Shown here: piece by piece, positions 16,034 to 24,837 of the stretch
Numbering within the stretch: the first letter of the stretch is position 1
Layout: every line of letters begins with the position of its first letter
Origin: Anaerococcus urinomassiliensis
Lineage (GTDB): Bacteria; Bacillota; Clostridia; Tissierellales; Peptoniphilaceae
Assembly: GCF_900128425.1 (NCBI RefSeq)
Contig: NZ_LT635782.1
Span: forward strand, 1,922,214 to 1,986,213
Length of the DNA: 64,000 bases
Direction of reading: 5' to 3'
Position numbers and translations under genes: made by a program
Notes under the pieces: model-generated
Database searches by the model: none
What the model was told of the DNA's origin: nothing
What the model saw: only the letters and a program-made list of their open reading frames with translations

Positions 16034-16080
16034 AAGCCCATGCTTGTTAAAAAAAATTAACAGGCTAGGGCTTTGTTTTT
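16034..16080. terminator. Bidirectional terminator between convergent operons
   Basis: AAAGCCC and CTTGTTAA pair with TTAACAGG and GGGCTTT, with A-tract and T-tract on the two sides, so it can serve both the amidase gene and the minus-strand operon ending at 16092. Confidence 0.75.
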
Positions 16081-16091
16081 TATAGAATATT

Positions 16092-16547
16092 TTAGTTAAA
16101 GATTCCCATGAAGAAATCACCAAGTAGGGCTGATATTAAAAATGTACCAGCAATTACAAATATTGATACAATAATACCTTTAGGTCCAACTTCTTTGAAT
16201 GCTCCCCAGTCTTTTCCTATAATAATTCCTGCATAAGCAAGGATTGGTGTAATGATAGCGTTGATTGTAATTTTATCAACACTTTCTATTACAAATTCTG
16301 ATATAGGTGAGATTGGGCTAGCAGCTAGGATTGCAATGATTGAAATCCATAGTACAGATGTTACTTTCTTTAGAGGAATAACATAGGATAGGAAATATCC
16401 TATTAGAGATATTACTGCCAAAACCAGCATTCCTGGTATAGAGCTTGTAAGAGTTTCTTCTCCAAGTGCATTTGCAAAGATGAACACGACAGTTGTTACA
16501 AGCAGTGCTTGGATAAGTCCTGGTAATTCTATCTTAAATTTTTCCAT
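16092..16547 (-). CDS. Small integral membrane protein, partner of DUF3100 transporter
   Basis: A 151-aa very hydrophobic protein with about five membrane helices. The start at 16547 is chosen because GAGGAG lies just upstream; an ATG at 16562 would lie on that ribosome site. It overlaps the 3' end of the DUF3100 gene by 14 bases, so the two are translationally coupled and probably form one two-component permease. No defined family is recognised with certainty. Linked to the M20 hydrolase at 17362-18540, it likely takes part in uptake of the compound that hydrolase cleaves. Confidence 0.75.
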   Translation of the reverse strand: MEKFKIELPGLIQALLVTTVVFIFANALGEETLTSSIPGMLVLAVISLIGYFLSYVIPLKKVTSVLWISIIAILAASPISPISEFVIESVDKITINAIITPILAYAGIIIGKDWGAFKEVGPKGIIVSIFVIAGTFLISALLGDFFMGIFN

Positions 16548-17352
16548 TATTTTTCTCCTCATCTACATTTCTTTTGCGGCCACCTAGTCTTTTATATAGG
16601 AATTCTGTTAGTGGCAATCCTAAAAATATACCAAGCGGTAGGGCAATAACAGAAGAAATCAAGTTTGAAAGACCCGCAAATGCTGTCATTTGAGCTTCCA
16701 TTTCTGGATAGCTTGCAATAAGTGCTTGAAGGCCTGCAGTCATCATTGATGCAGATCCAGCGCCTGTACCCATTGCTGCTCCTAGTGGGCTAACAATGCC
16801 AAGGCTTATAAAAATTGATGTAAGTAGGCTTAGTATGATAGGACCAAAGATTGTTCCTATGATATAAACTGCCATTACACCCCTAAACTCTGGGCTTTCT
16901 GCACCGTAAGTATCTTGAATAAGGCCAACATTTGCCTCCCTACTTAAGGCATGGCACATGCCAACTGATTCTCTTTTTAAGCCAAGAAGAAGGGCAATTG
17001 GTAAAGATAGTAGGATGGTTCCAAGGTTACCAAAGTTTTGTAGAACAAGGGCAAGGCCCGCTTGCCTGATTGCTTCGATTTGAGCGCCACTTGTAACTCC
17101 TAGTTTTGCAATAAGGATACTTAGCATAATACTCATCATAGTATTTGCTACTGGTGCATTTTCAATACTTATTGTCTTAAGTGGTGACTTAAATAGGATA
17201 AAGGAAATAATCATAGCCCAGATTAGTGGAGAAAATACTATGGTTATTGTTCCAATTTCTAGGGTTTTAGGACCGATAAAAATTGCAAGAAGGGCCACCA
17301 AAAGCAGGGTCAAATGCATCGACCAATCTTTTTTAAAGTTCAAACTTGTCAT
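16534..17352 (-). CDS. DUF3100-family membrane transporter-like protein
   Basis: This 272-aa protein has about eight hydrophobic helices and the conserved DUF3100 stretches ENAPVANTMMS, LQNFGNLGTILLSLPIALLLGLKRES and GTGAGSASMM. DUF3100 members are uncharacterised integral membrane proteins often encoded next to M20 peptidases. That is the case here: the M20 gene lies 9 bases upstream in the same operon and a small membrane partner follows with overlap. The Gly/Ser-rich GAGSASMM loop resembles substrate loops in transporters. A role in importing an acylated amino acid or dipeptide-like compound is inferred from context only. Confidence 0.8.
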   Translation of the reverse strand: MTSLNFKKDWSMHLTLLLVALLAIFIGPKTLEIGTITIVFSPLIWAMIISFILFKSPLKTISIENAPVANTMMSIMLSILIAKLGVTSGAQIEAIRQAGLALVLQNFGNLGTILLSLPIALLLGLKRESVGMCHALSREANVGLIQDTYGAESPEFRGVMAVYIIGTIFGPIILSLLTSIFISLGIVSPLGAAMGTGAGSASMMTAGLQALIASYPEMEAQMTAFAGLSNLISSVIALPLGIFLGLPLTEFLYKRLGGRKRNVDEEKNNGKI

Positions 17353-17361
17353 AGAAAACTC

Positions 17362-18540
17362 CTATTTTAATGCTTCAAAGGCTGTAGCTAAAAATGTTGC
17401 AATTCCCTTGTAGAATAAGGTTTCGTCAAGATCAAATTTGGAGTTGTGGTTTGGATAGCAAACCCCATCAGAGTGAGCCTTAATGTTTGATAGGAACATA
17501 AAGCATCCTGGGACTTCTTGTTGGTAAAATGCCATATCTTCACCACCCATTACAGGTTTTTGCATTTCATAAACATCGTCTGGGAATAAATCACTAACTA
17601 CATTTCTTACCTTGCTTGTAAAATCAACGTCGTTAATTAAAACAGGATAAAATCTTTCGTAATTTACATTTGCAGATCCACCATAAGTTTTTGCAATACC
17701 ATCACAGATTTCTTCGATTCTTTTTTCGACAACATCTCTAACACCTTCGTCAAGGCTTCTTGCAGTTCCCATCATTTCAACCTTATCAGGTATAATGTTT
17801 TGTGTAAATCCACCGTTTATTTTACATACAGAGACTAGGGCGCTATCAACAGGAGCAATTTCTCTTGAGATAATTTTTTGAAGACCCATTAGGATTTCTC
17901 CAGATATAACAATTGGGTCAACAGCTAGGTGTGGGCTTGCACCATGTCCTCCCTTACCAATTACATCTATAGTAAACTTATCCATAGCAGCCATCATTTC
18001 ATTGTCTTTAAATCCAATATTTCCTGTTGGAATATCTGCAAGGTGGCCGCCGTGCATACCTACGATATAGTCTACTTTTGGATTTTCAAGTACACCCTCT
18101 TCAATCATTGGTTTTGCACCACCAGGGATTTCTTCGCCAGGTTGGAAGATAAATTTAACAGAGCCCTTTAGCTTATCCTTATTTTCATTTATGATTTTTG
18201 CAGCTGTAAGAGCGATAGCAGTATGTGAATCGTGTCCGCAAGCGTGCATTTGTCCAGGGTGAGTAGATGCAAATTCAAGTCCAGTTTCTTCTGCAACTGG
18301 AAGAGCATCCATATCAGCCCTAATAGCAAGGCATGGACCTTCTTGGTCACCTTCTACTACACAAGATAGGCCGTTTCCATTAACGTATTCCTTATATTCA
18401 AGGCCAAGGTCTTCTAATTGTTTTTTAACAAATGCAATCGTTTTTGGTAAGTCCAGCTCAAGTTCTGGAATTTTATGTAACTCACGTCTAATATTTATAC
18501 AATATTGTTCGTTATCTTTAGCTAGTCTTATATAATCCAT
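17362..18540 (-). CDS. M20D-family amidohydrolase (IAA-amino-acid hydrolase/AbgB-like)
   Basis: A 392-aa metallo-amidohydrolase of the M20D group, whose members remove acyl groups from N-acyl amino acids, p-aminobenzoyl-glutamate or related amides. Key motifs are RADMDALPVAEETGLEF, the metal-binding HACGHDSHTA, FIFQPGEEIPGGA, GMHGGHLADIPTG, GKGGHGASPHLAVDP and the C-terminal PVMGGEDMAFY. The ATG has an ideal AAGGAGG site. It is the first gene of a three-gene minus-strand operon with the DUF3100 membrane pair, suggesting combined import and cleavage of one substrate. A palindrome overlaps its promoter. Confidence 0.9.
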   Translation of the reverse strand: MDYIRLAKDNEQYCINIRRELHKIPELELDLPKTIAFVKKQLEDLGLEYKEYVNGNGLSCVVEGDQEGPCLAIRADMDALPVAEETGLEFASTHPGQMHACGHDSHTAIALTAAKIINENKDKLKGSVKFIFQPGEEIPGGAKPMIEEGVLENPKVDYIVGMHGGHLADIPTGNIGFKDNEMMAAMDKFTIDVIGKGGHGASPHLAVDPIVISGEILMGLQKIISREIAPVDSALVSVCKINGGFTQNIIPDKVEMMGTARSLDEGVRDVVEKRIEEICDGIAKTYGGSANVNYERFYPVLINDVDFTSKVRNVVSDLFPDDVYEMQKPVMGGEDMAFYQQEVPGCFMFLSNIKAHSDGVCYPNHNSKFDLDETLFYKGIATFLATAFEALK

Positions 18541-18581
18541 TTTTTCCTCCTTATGAAAAATTAGTAATACTAACTACTTTT

Positions 18582-18619
18582 ATTATAGCAAAATATTTTA
18601 CTAAAATAAACTTAGTAAA
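18582..18619 (-). promoter_or_regulatory. Promoter with palindromic operator for M20/DUF3100 operon
   Basis: On the minus strand TATAAT lies at 18587-18582. A perfect inverted repeat TTTACTAA-N7-TTAGTAAA (18597-18619) covers the expected -35 position, where the hexamer (TTTATT) is poor. This suggests control by a DNA-binding protein. Confidence 0.5.
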
Positions 18620-18651
18620 GTAATTAATTAAATTGAGTTTTTTTTAATAAC

Positions 18652-18686
18652 AAAAAATCCCAAACCATTAAAATTATGGCTTGGGA
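18652..18686 (-). terminator. Terminator of the DUF1232 gene
   Basis: On the minus strand TCCCAAgCCAT pairs with ATGGtTTGGGA, followed by six T. It also shields the M20 promoter region. Confidence 0.75.
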
Positions 18687-18700
18687 CATATATTCAATTA

Positions 18701-18982
18701 CTATTTAATTTCTTCGTAATTTAAATCTTCTATTTCATCTTTTTTCTCATCCATAACAGTATCTGGGATCATTTTGCCTGCAATTGTAAACAAGATCGCC
18801 ATAACAACTGCATCGTCAAACCAACCTAAAAATGGTACAACGTCAGCTACCAAATCTGCTGGCATTACTGCGTAAAGTACTGCTGCTAGTACGGCGATTT
18901 TTGCACTTGCAGGAGTGTTTTTGTTAAATAAAGCTTTCATAAAAGCAGGGATTGATGTTCTGATTGTATTTAATTTATTCAT
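18701..18982 (-). CDS. DUF1232 (YkvA-like) small membrane protein
   Basis: A 93-aa protein of the YkvA/DUF1232 family. It has the characteristic order AKIAVLAAVLYAVMPADLVADVVPFLGWFDDAVV, recognisable by its YxxMPxDLxxDxxPxxGxxDD pattern, which spans two short membrane helices. Function of the family is unknown. The start at 18982 follows AAAGAGG; an in-frame ATG at 19030 would add 16 residues without a ribosome site. It is monocistronic, with its own terminator at 18652-18686. Confidence 0.85.
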   Translation of the reverse strand: MNKLNTIRTSIPAFMKALFNKNTPASAKIAVLAAVLYAVMPADLVADVVPFLGWFDDAVVMAILFTIAGKMIPDTVMDEKKDEIEDLNYEEIK

Positions 18983-19122
18983 AAAAACCTCTTTCTTAAA
19001 ATGAGTTTGAATATTGTTAACTTGTATCATTATTATACTTGAATATTTTAAAAGTCAAGTTAATTATATTTAATATTAATAAAAAATCTTTTCTTTGGTA
19101 TAATATTATTAAGGAGAATGAT

Positions 19123-20121
19123 ATGGGATTTAGATATAGAAAAAGCATAAATCTCGGCAAGGGATTTAGAGTAAATATGAGTAAATCAGGACCAGGAATT
19201 TCCTGGGGTGGCAAAGGATTTAGGCTTACAAAAACAGCCAAGGGAAATATTCGTGGGACAGCCTATATACCAGGCACAGGAGTATCCTACCAAAAGGAAT
19301 TCAAAAACCCTTTTAATAAGACCAAGGCCCAAAAGGCCACAGCAAGCAATAAAAGAGAAGATGTAAGCACCAATTCCAAAAACTTTACAAATGATGTTGG
19401 TAATATCAGATCAGGAGATATGGGAGACTTAGTGGCAGCCAAAAAGCAGAACAAGACCAACAAGATTGTTGCCGTTCTCTTAGTTATAGCAGGGATAGGT
19501 CTTGCAATAGTAAACCCACTATTCTTGATCATATCAGCCTTAGGTTTGGTTTTCGGCCTATATAGTAAAAATAACAATACCATAAAAATAGACTACGACT
19601 TCACAGATGAGGCGGCCAAGGAGCTAAGCCGAACCAACAAACTCCTAGAAGGCATTATGGAATCAGATGATGTCTGGTTAGTCACAGAGGCAGAAGATCT
19701 GGGAGAAGAAACAGGCGCAGATATGAAAATCCTATCTCGCACACCAATAAACTACTACAAGGGAAACGACGAGATAGAAACAAACGCAGAGACCTTTACC
19801 CTAGATGCCACATCAAGCAAATTTATATTTTTGCCAGATTCTATTGTGATAAAAGAAGGAAGCAAGGTAAATGCCCTAAGCTTTAAGGACATAGACACCA
19901 ACCTAGGCAAGATGACCTTCCTAGAAGAACAAACTCCAGCAAAAGATGCTACAGTCCTTGGCAAAACCTACGAGCACACCAACAAAGACGGCAGCCCAGA
20001 CAGAAGATATAAGGAAAACAAAGAAGTCTATATAGTAGAATACGGCTTCCTATCCCTTTATAACTCAACGGGCTTAGATACATTGATAGTATTTTCAGAT
20101 ACAGTTTTAGATGGGGAGTAA
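19123..20121 (+). CDS. DUF4236-domain protein
   Basis: This 332-aa protein starts with the DUF4236 signature (MGFRYRKSINLGKGFRVNMSKSG, continuing with GxGxSWGGKGFR and YIPGTGVSYQ), a short beta domain of unknown role common in Firmicutes. Residues ~110-160 contain two adjacent hydrophobic helices (KIVAVLLVIAGIGLAIV and LFLIISALGLVFGLY). The C-terminal half is soluble and unassigned. The ATG at 19123 has AAGGAG upstream and begins exactly at the conserved domain; an in-frame ATG at 19039 is rejected. It ends 3 bases before the methyltransferase gene, probably co-transcribed. Confidence 0.85.
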   Translation: MGFRYRKSINLGKGFRVNMSKSGPGISWGGKGFRLTKTAKGNIRGTAYIPGTGVSYQKEFKNPFNKTKAQKATASNKREDVSTNSKNFTNDVGNIRSGDMGDLVAAKKQNKTNKIVAVLLVIAGIGLAIVNPLFLIISALGLVFGLYSKNNNTIKIDYDFTDEAAKELSRTNKLLEGIMESDDVWLVTEAEDLGEETGADMKILSRTPINYYKGNDEIETNAETFTLDATSSKFIFLPDSIVIKEGSKVNALSFKDIDTNLGKMTFLEEQTPAKDATVLGKTYEHTNKDGSPDRRYKENKEVYIVEYGFLSLYNSTGLDTLIVFSDTVLDGE

Positions 20122-20124
20122 GAA

Positions 20125-20925
20125 ATGGACATAAATGATGTTTTAAAAATTACCGATGATTTAAAAAGAAATGATGAACTATACAAAATTTTTGATGAAG
20201 AAAAAAGGCTTGAAAGTAAGGCTGGATCAGTTGAAAAAATAACGACAGTTAATGAAATTGACAAACTAATAAATAGCAAAACAAAAGCTCTGGATATTGG
20301 AGCGGCAACAGGCGTATATAGCCTTTATTTAGCAGAAAAAGTAGATGAGGTAGTATCATTTGAGCCATCCAGTGCTAATTTTTCAAAGTTAAATGAGAAG
20401 ATTTCTCAAGAAAATATTAAAAATATCAAAGCTTACAAAAAGTCATCCATGGATATGGGTGATCTAGCTAGCAATTACTTTGACTTAGTATTACTTTTTG
20501 GTCCAATGTATCACCTATCAAATGAAAAAGATAGACAATTTACCCTAAAAGAGGCTAAAAGAGTTTGTAAGAAAGGTGGTCATATCTTAATAGCATTTAT
20601 AAATCACGATATGATCCCAATGACAGAAACTAAATACAATCCAAATTTCATGTCAACAAATCTTTTTGACCAAGGAAAATTGAGGGTTAAAAACACTCCG
20701 TTCATATATTTCACCCTAGATGAATGCACAAAAATGCTAGAAAACGAAAACTTAAAAATAAAAGAAAGAATAGCAAGCGATGGATTTTCTGAACTTTTAG
20801 CAGATAAAATAAACCAAATGACCGAGGAAAGTTTTCACACGTACTTATCATGGCACCAAAGCCACTCAAAAAATGAAAATTTATTATCAGCAAGCAACCA
20901 CTTTTTGTTTGTGTGTGAAAATTAA
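20125..20925 (+). CDS. Class I SAM-dependent methyltransferase
   Basis: This 266-aa protein carries the SAM-binding motif I ALDIGAATGVYSLYLA, the acidic residue of motif II at FEPSSANF, and a post-motif LVLLFGPMYHL typical of small-molecule methyltransferases. The substrate cannot be inferred. It starts 3 bases after the DUF4236 gene with GGGGAG overlapping that stop region. A good terminator (20934-20972) follows. Confidence 0.85.
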   Translation: MDINDVLKITDDLKRNDELYKIFDEEKRLESKAGSVEKITTVNEIDKLINSKTKALDIGAATGVYSLYLAEKVDEVVSFEPSSANFSKLNEKISQENIKNIKAYKKSSMDMGDLASNYFDLVLLFGPMYHLSNEKDRQFTLKEAKRVCKKGGHILIAFINHDMIPMTETKYNPNFMSTNLFDQGKLRVKNTPFIYFTLDECTKMLENENLKIKERIASDGFSELLADKINQMTEESFHTYLSWHQSHSKNENLLSASNHFLFVCEN

Positions 20926-20933
20926 TAAAATAG

Positions 20934-20972
20934 AGCTGTTAGGTAATTAATTCTGCCTTATCAGCTTTTTTT
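20934..20972 (+). terminator. Terminator after methyltransferase gene
   Basis: AGCTG and AGG pair with CCT and CAGCT, followed by seven T. Confidence 0.75.
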
Positions 20973-21105
20973 GTTTGTAGCAAAATAAGGTCATATCATT
21001 TTCTTGTTTTCCTGAATTCACTTTCACCAAAAACTTAGGGAAAACGGGAAAATGTTATCTTGTTTTGCCTTTTATTGAAAGTAATTTCTGAATGTGCCAA
21101 GTAAA

Positions 21106-21134
21106 TTGAAATTATATTCAAGACGGTATATAAT
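21106..21134 (+). promoter_or_regulatory. Promoter of the sialic acid operon
   Basis: TTGAAA (21106-21111) and TATAAT (21129-21134) have an ideal 17-base spacer, 22 bases before the nanE ATG. An inverted pair ACTTTCA (21020-21026) and TGAAAGT (21076-21082) lies upstream and may be part of a regulator site. Confidence 0.8.
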
Positions 21135-21156
21135 TGCCTTAAATGAGGAGGAAGGA

Positions 21157-21852
21157 ATGAGCGATAGTAAAAAAATTGAATCTTTGAAGGGTAAGCTCAT
21201 TGTTTCTTGCCAAGCCTTGGCTGATGAACCTTTGCATTCTTCATTTATTATGGGAAGGATGGCAAGAGCTGCCAAAGTAGGTGGGGCAAGTGGCATCAGA
21301 GCGAATACTAGCGAAGATATTAGAGAAATCCAAAAAGAAGTGGATCTTCCAATTATAGGCATAGTTAAAAGAGACTATGACGATTCGAAAGTATACATAA
21401 CACCAACTATGGCTGAAGTTGAGGAACTTATACCAACTAATGTAGATGTCATAGCCCTAGATGCTACAGGAGATATTAGACCAAATGGACTTAGTCTTGA
21501 TGATTTTTATAAGGAAATCAGAGACAAGTACCCAGACCAATTGTTGATGGCTGATTGTTCTACTGTCGAAGAAGCTATCCATGCAGATGAACTTGGTTTT
21601 GATTTTGTTGGCACAACCTTGGTTGGATACACAGACCAATCTAGGGAAGATAAGATCGAGGCAGATGACTTTGCTATACTTAGGAAGATTATCAAAAATG
21701 TAGGTGCAAGGGTCATTGCTGAGGGCAATATCAATACACCGGAAAAGGCAAAGAGGGTTATAGACCTTGGTGCTTATAGTGTAGTAGTTGGATCAATAAT
21801 AACTAGACCACAAGTTATTACAAAGAATTTCGTTGATAAATTAGCAGAATAA
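21157..21852 (+). CDS. nanE: N-acetylmannosamine-6-phosphate 2-epimerase
   Basis: A 231-aa TIM-barrel enzyme of the NanE family that converts ManNAc-6-P to GlcNAc-6-P. Conserved stretches include [68 protein letters not shown] and [13 protein letters not shown]. The start at 21157 was chosen because GAGGAGGAAGG precedes it and the length then equals the usual NanE; an in-frame ATG at 21094 lies upstream of the promoter -10. It is the first gene of the nan operon. Confidence 0.95.
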   Translation: MSDSKKIESLKGKLIVSCQALADEPLHSSFIMGRMARAAKVGGASGIRANTSEDIREIQKEVDLPIIGIVKRDYDDSKVYITPTMAEVEELIPTNVDVIALDATGDIRPNGLSLDDFYKEIRDKYPDQLLMADCSTVEEAIHADELGFDFVGTTLVGYTDQSREDKIEADDFAILRKIIKNVGARVIAEGNINTPEKAKRVIDLGAYSVVVGSIITRPQVITKNFVDKLAE

Positions 21853-21871
21853 TTATATAGGAGAGGATAAT

Positions 21872-22792
21872 ATGAGAAATTTAGACAAATACAAGGGAGT
21901 AATTCCAGCATTTTATGCTTGCTATGATGAAGAAGGCAACATCAGCCCAGAAAGAGTGAGAAATCTTACCAAATACTTTATCGAAAAAGGCGTTAAGGGA
22001 GTATATGTTAACGGTTCTTCTGGAGAATGTATCTACCAGAGCGTTGAAGATAAGAAAATCGTTTTAGAAAATGTCATGGAAGAAGCAAAAGGCAAATTAA
22101 CAGTTATTGCCCACGTAGCTTGCAACAACACAAAAGATTCTATGGAACTTGCAGCTCATGCAGAAAGCCTTGGAGTAGATGCCATAGCTTCTATACCACC
22201 TATATATTTTAGACTACCAGAATATGCTATTGCAGAGTATTGGAACGACATATCATCTGCTGCTCCAAACACAGATTTTGTAATCTACAACATCCCACAA
22301 CTAGCAGGTGTTGCACTTACACCAAGCCTATTTGCAGAAATGAGAAAAAATCCTAGAGTAATAGGCGTGAAAAACTCATCAATGCCAGTTCAAGACATAC
22401 AAATGTTCAAGCAAGATGCTGGCGAAGATTACATCATTTTCAACGGTCCAGATGAACAATTTATCTCAGGCCGTCTAATCGGTGCAGAAGGTGCAATCGG
22501 TGGAACATATGGAGCTATGCCAGACCTATTTTTAAAGATGAACGAACATTTAATAAATGGAAACTTAGAAGAAGCTAGAAATATGCAATATGACATCAAT
22601 GCTATCATCTACAAGATGGTATCAGGCCATGGCAATATGTATGCAGTTATCAAGGCTATACTTAAAGAAAATGAAAACTTAGACCTTGGCTCTGTAAGAA
22701 AACCTTTAGCAGGACTTATAGATTCTGACCAAGCTATAGTAAAAGAAGCAGCTGCCATGATTAATAAAGCTCGTGAGAAATACATTGTATAA
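21872..22792 (+). CDS. nanA: N-acetylneuraminate lyase
   Basis: A 306-aa member of the DHDPS/NAL superfamily that splits N-acetylneuraminate into ManNAc and pyruvate. The sequence shows the lyase version of the carboxylate-binding loop (YVNGSSGEC), the catalytic Tyr in FVIYNIPQLAG, and the Schiff-base Lys in VIGVKNSSM. EAEGAIGGTYG-like residues near 210 match sialate lyases, not dihydrodipicolinate synthases. The ATG is preceded by AGGAGAGG, 20 bases after nanE. The context (epimerase, kinase, symporter) supports the call. Confidence 0.95.
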   Translation: MRNLDKYKGVIPAFYACYDEEGNISPERVRNLTKYFIEKGVKGVYVNGSSGECIYQSVEDKKIVLENVMEEAKGKLTVIAHVACNNTKDSMELAAHAESLGVDAIASIPPIYFRLPEYAIAEYWNDISSAAPNTDFVIYNIPQLAGVALTPSLFAEMRKNPRVIGVKNSSMPVQDIQMFKQDAGEDYIIFNGPDEQFISGRLIGAEGAIGGTYGAMPDLFLKMNEHLINGNLEEARNMQYDINAIIYKMVSGHGNMYAVIKAILKENENLDLGSVRKPLAGLIDSDQAIVKEAAAMINKAREKYIV

Positions 22793-22803
22793 GGAAATAT
22801 CAT

Positions 22804-24318
22804 ATGCAGGGTTTTACAACTATTGACTTAATCATACTTATAGCATATCTTGGAGCAGTTCTCTTTGCTGGTCTTCACTTTTCCAAAAAGGAAATGAAGG
22901 GCAAGGAATACTTCAGAGGCGATGGATCAATCCCATGGTGGGTAACATCAGTTTCTATCTTTGCTACCCTACTAAGCCCAATATCCTTCCTATCACTTGC
23001 TGGTAACTCTTATGCTGGCACATGGATAATGTGGTTTGCTCAGCTAGGAATGCTTATAGCTATACCATTTACTATAAAATATTTCCTACCTATCTACAGC
23101 AAACTAGACATAGACACAGCTTACCAATACCTAGAAATCAGATATCAATCCAAGGGCCTCAGGGTCCTAGGGGCAATCATGTTTATAATCTATCAAATCG
23201 GTAGAATGTCCATTATCATGTACCTACCTTGTATGGTTCTATCAGAGCTAATGGGTATTAGCGTGGACCTATTGATTATAATCATGGGGGTTATAGCTAT
23301 CATATATTCATATACAGGTGGACTAAAATCAGTACTATGGACAGACTTCATCCAAGGCTCAGTTCTCCTAATAGGTGTAACATTTGGACTAATATATCTT
23401 GTAAGCAACATAGATGGTGGCCTTGGGGCAATAAACTACGAACTATTTGCCAACAACAAGTTTTTGGCTGTTGACCAACCAATCTTTGATGCAAATATCC
23501 TAAAAGATAGCGTGTTTTTACTAATATTTGGAGCTGGTATCAACACCATAGGATCCTATGTATCAAGCCAAGATATAGTACAAAGATTTACAACAACAAA
23601 CGACTCCAAACAACTTAGAAAGATGATGATAACAAATGGATGCTTATCCCTATTCATAGCTACTGTGTTTTACCTAATAGGTACAGGACTATATGTCTTC
23701 TACCAAAGCCAAGGTAATCCACTACCACCAAGTGCCCAACAAGACCAAATCTTTGCATCTTGGATAGCTTACGAACTTCCAGTAGGAGTTACAGGTATCC
23801 TACTAGCAGCCATATATGCAGCCAGCCAATCAACCCTATCAACAGGACTAAACTCAGTTGCATCAAGCTGGGCCTTAGACATCCAATCAACTTTCAACAA
23901 AAAAGACATGACCTTTGAAAAACAAACCAAGATAGGCCAAAGAGTTTCACTGTTGGTAGGTATATTTGCCATAGTAGTATCAATTCTACTAGCTCATGGT
24001 GGAGTCAAATCAGCTTACGAATGGTTCAACGGATTTATGGGACTAGTTTTAGGAATCTTGGTTGGAATATTTATCCTAGGTGCCTTTACAAAAGTTGCCA
24101 ACAAATTTGGAGCAAGCCTTGCTTTCATAGTCGCTTCATGTGTGATGGTATATATCAAATACTTTGTTGACCCAGCCAAAGTATCATTCTGGTCATACTC
24201 TATGATATCAATTGCAGTGTCACTTGTCGTAGGCCTTCTAGGATCTGTCATCTACAACAAGGTCAAAAAAGAAAAATTCATCCCACCAGCAAACTCAACA
24301 GTATATAAGGAAGTGTAA
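22804..24318 (+). CDS. nanT: Sodium:solute symporter, sialic acid type
   Basis: A 504-aa SSS-family transporter with about thirteen membrane helices, beginning with an extracellular N-terminus and helix 1 LIILIAYLGAVLFAG. The core Na+ binding region shows WWVTSVSIFATLLSPISFLS and the helix-8 segment AAIYAASQSTLSTGLNSVASSWALDI, both typical of bacterial SSS sialic acid transporters. The symbol is given from context between nanA and yhcH; galactose or proline symporters of the same fold are excluded mainly by this neighbourhood. It starts 11 bases after nanA, with AAGGA upstream. Confidence 0.88.
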   Translation: MQGFTTIDLIILIAYLGAVLFAGLHFSKKEMKGKEYFRGDGSIPWWVTSVSIFATLLSPISFLSLAGNSYAGTWIMWFAQLGMLIAIPFTIKYFLPIYSKLDIDTAYQYLEIRYQSKGLRVLGAIMFIIYQIGRMSIIMYLPCMVLSELMGISVDLLIIIMGVIAIIYSYTGGLKSVLWTDFIQGSVLLIGVTFGLIYLVSNIDGGLGAINYELFANNKFLAVDQPIFDANILKDSVFLLIFGAGINTIGSYVSSQDIVQRFTTTNDSKQLRKMMITNGCLSLFIATVFYLIGTGLYVFYQSQGNPLPPSAQQDQIFASWIAYELPVGVTGILLAAIYAASQSTLSTGLNSVASSWALDIQSTFNKKDMTFEKQTKIGQRVSLLVGIFAIVVSILLAHGGVKSAYEWFNGFMGLVLGILVGIFILGAFTKVANKFGASLAFIVASCVMVYIKYFVDPAKVSFWSYSMISIAVSLVVGLLGSVIYNKVKKEKFIPPANSTVYKEV

Positions 24319-24322
24319 TAAT

Positions 24323-24772
24323 ATGATATTTGGCAATATTACAAACTTGAGCGAATATAATTTTCTAGAAGAAAAAATCAAAGAATGCTTCGTTTATGCC
24401 AAGGCCAATGATTTAAAATCATACAAGCCTGGACGCCACGACATAAAAGGTGATAAACTATTTGTAAATTTAGTAGAATATGAAACTACAAATCCAGAAA
24501 ATAGGTTCTGGGAAGCTCACAAAGATTATATAGACCTTCATCTTCTCTTGGATGGAAAAGAGCAAATAGACCTTAATTTCCTAAAAAATATGACATTGGG
24601 TGATTATATCAAAGAAGATGACTACCAAAAGATAGAAGGAAACAAAAATTCATCAGTAGTTTTAAGTGAGGGAGACTTTTTAATCTGCTACCCTAATGAT
24701 GGTCATATGACAGCAATAGCAGTAAATGATTCTCAAAAAATCAAAAAAGCAATATTTAAAATAAAGATTTAA
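24323..24772 (+). CDS. yhcH: YhcH/YjgK/YiaL family protein (sugar anomerase-like)
   Basis: This 149-aa cupin-fold protein has the family landmarks PGRHDIKGDKLFVNL, FWEAHKDYIDLHLLLDGKEQID and FLICYPNDGHM, with metal-binding His and Glu residues. E. coli NanQ (YhcH) of this family opens or interconverts anomers of sialic acid, which fits the position after the symporter. It starts 4 bases after nanT. A hairpin follows its stop. Confidence 0.9.
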   Translation: MIFGNITNLSEYNFLEEKIKECFVYAKANDLKSYKPGRHDIKGDKLFVNLVEYETTNPENRFWEAHKDYIDLHLLLDGKEQIDLNFLKNMTLGDYIKEDDYQKIEGNKNSSVVLSEGDFLICYPNDGHMTAIAVNDSQKIKKAIFKIKI

Positions 24773-24777
24773 TCTTT

Positions 24778-24810
24778 AAAAAGGCATGTGCTCTGGCATA
24801 ATGCCTTTTT
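24778..24810 (+). terminator. Intra-operon hairpin between yhcH and nanK
   Basis: AAAAAGGCAT pairs with ATGCCTTTTT, giving a stem with a built-in T-run. The kinase and regulator genes continue on the same strand without an obvious promoter, so it probably attenuates rather than ends the transcript. Confidence 0.65.
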
Positions 24811-24837
24811 GTCAATTATAAAAACAAGGAGAAAGAC

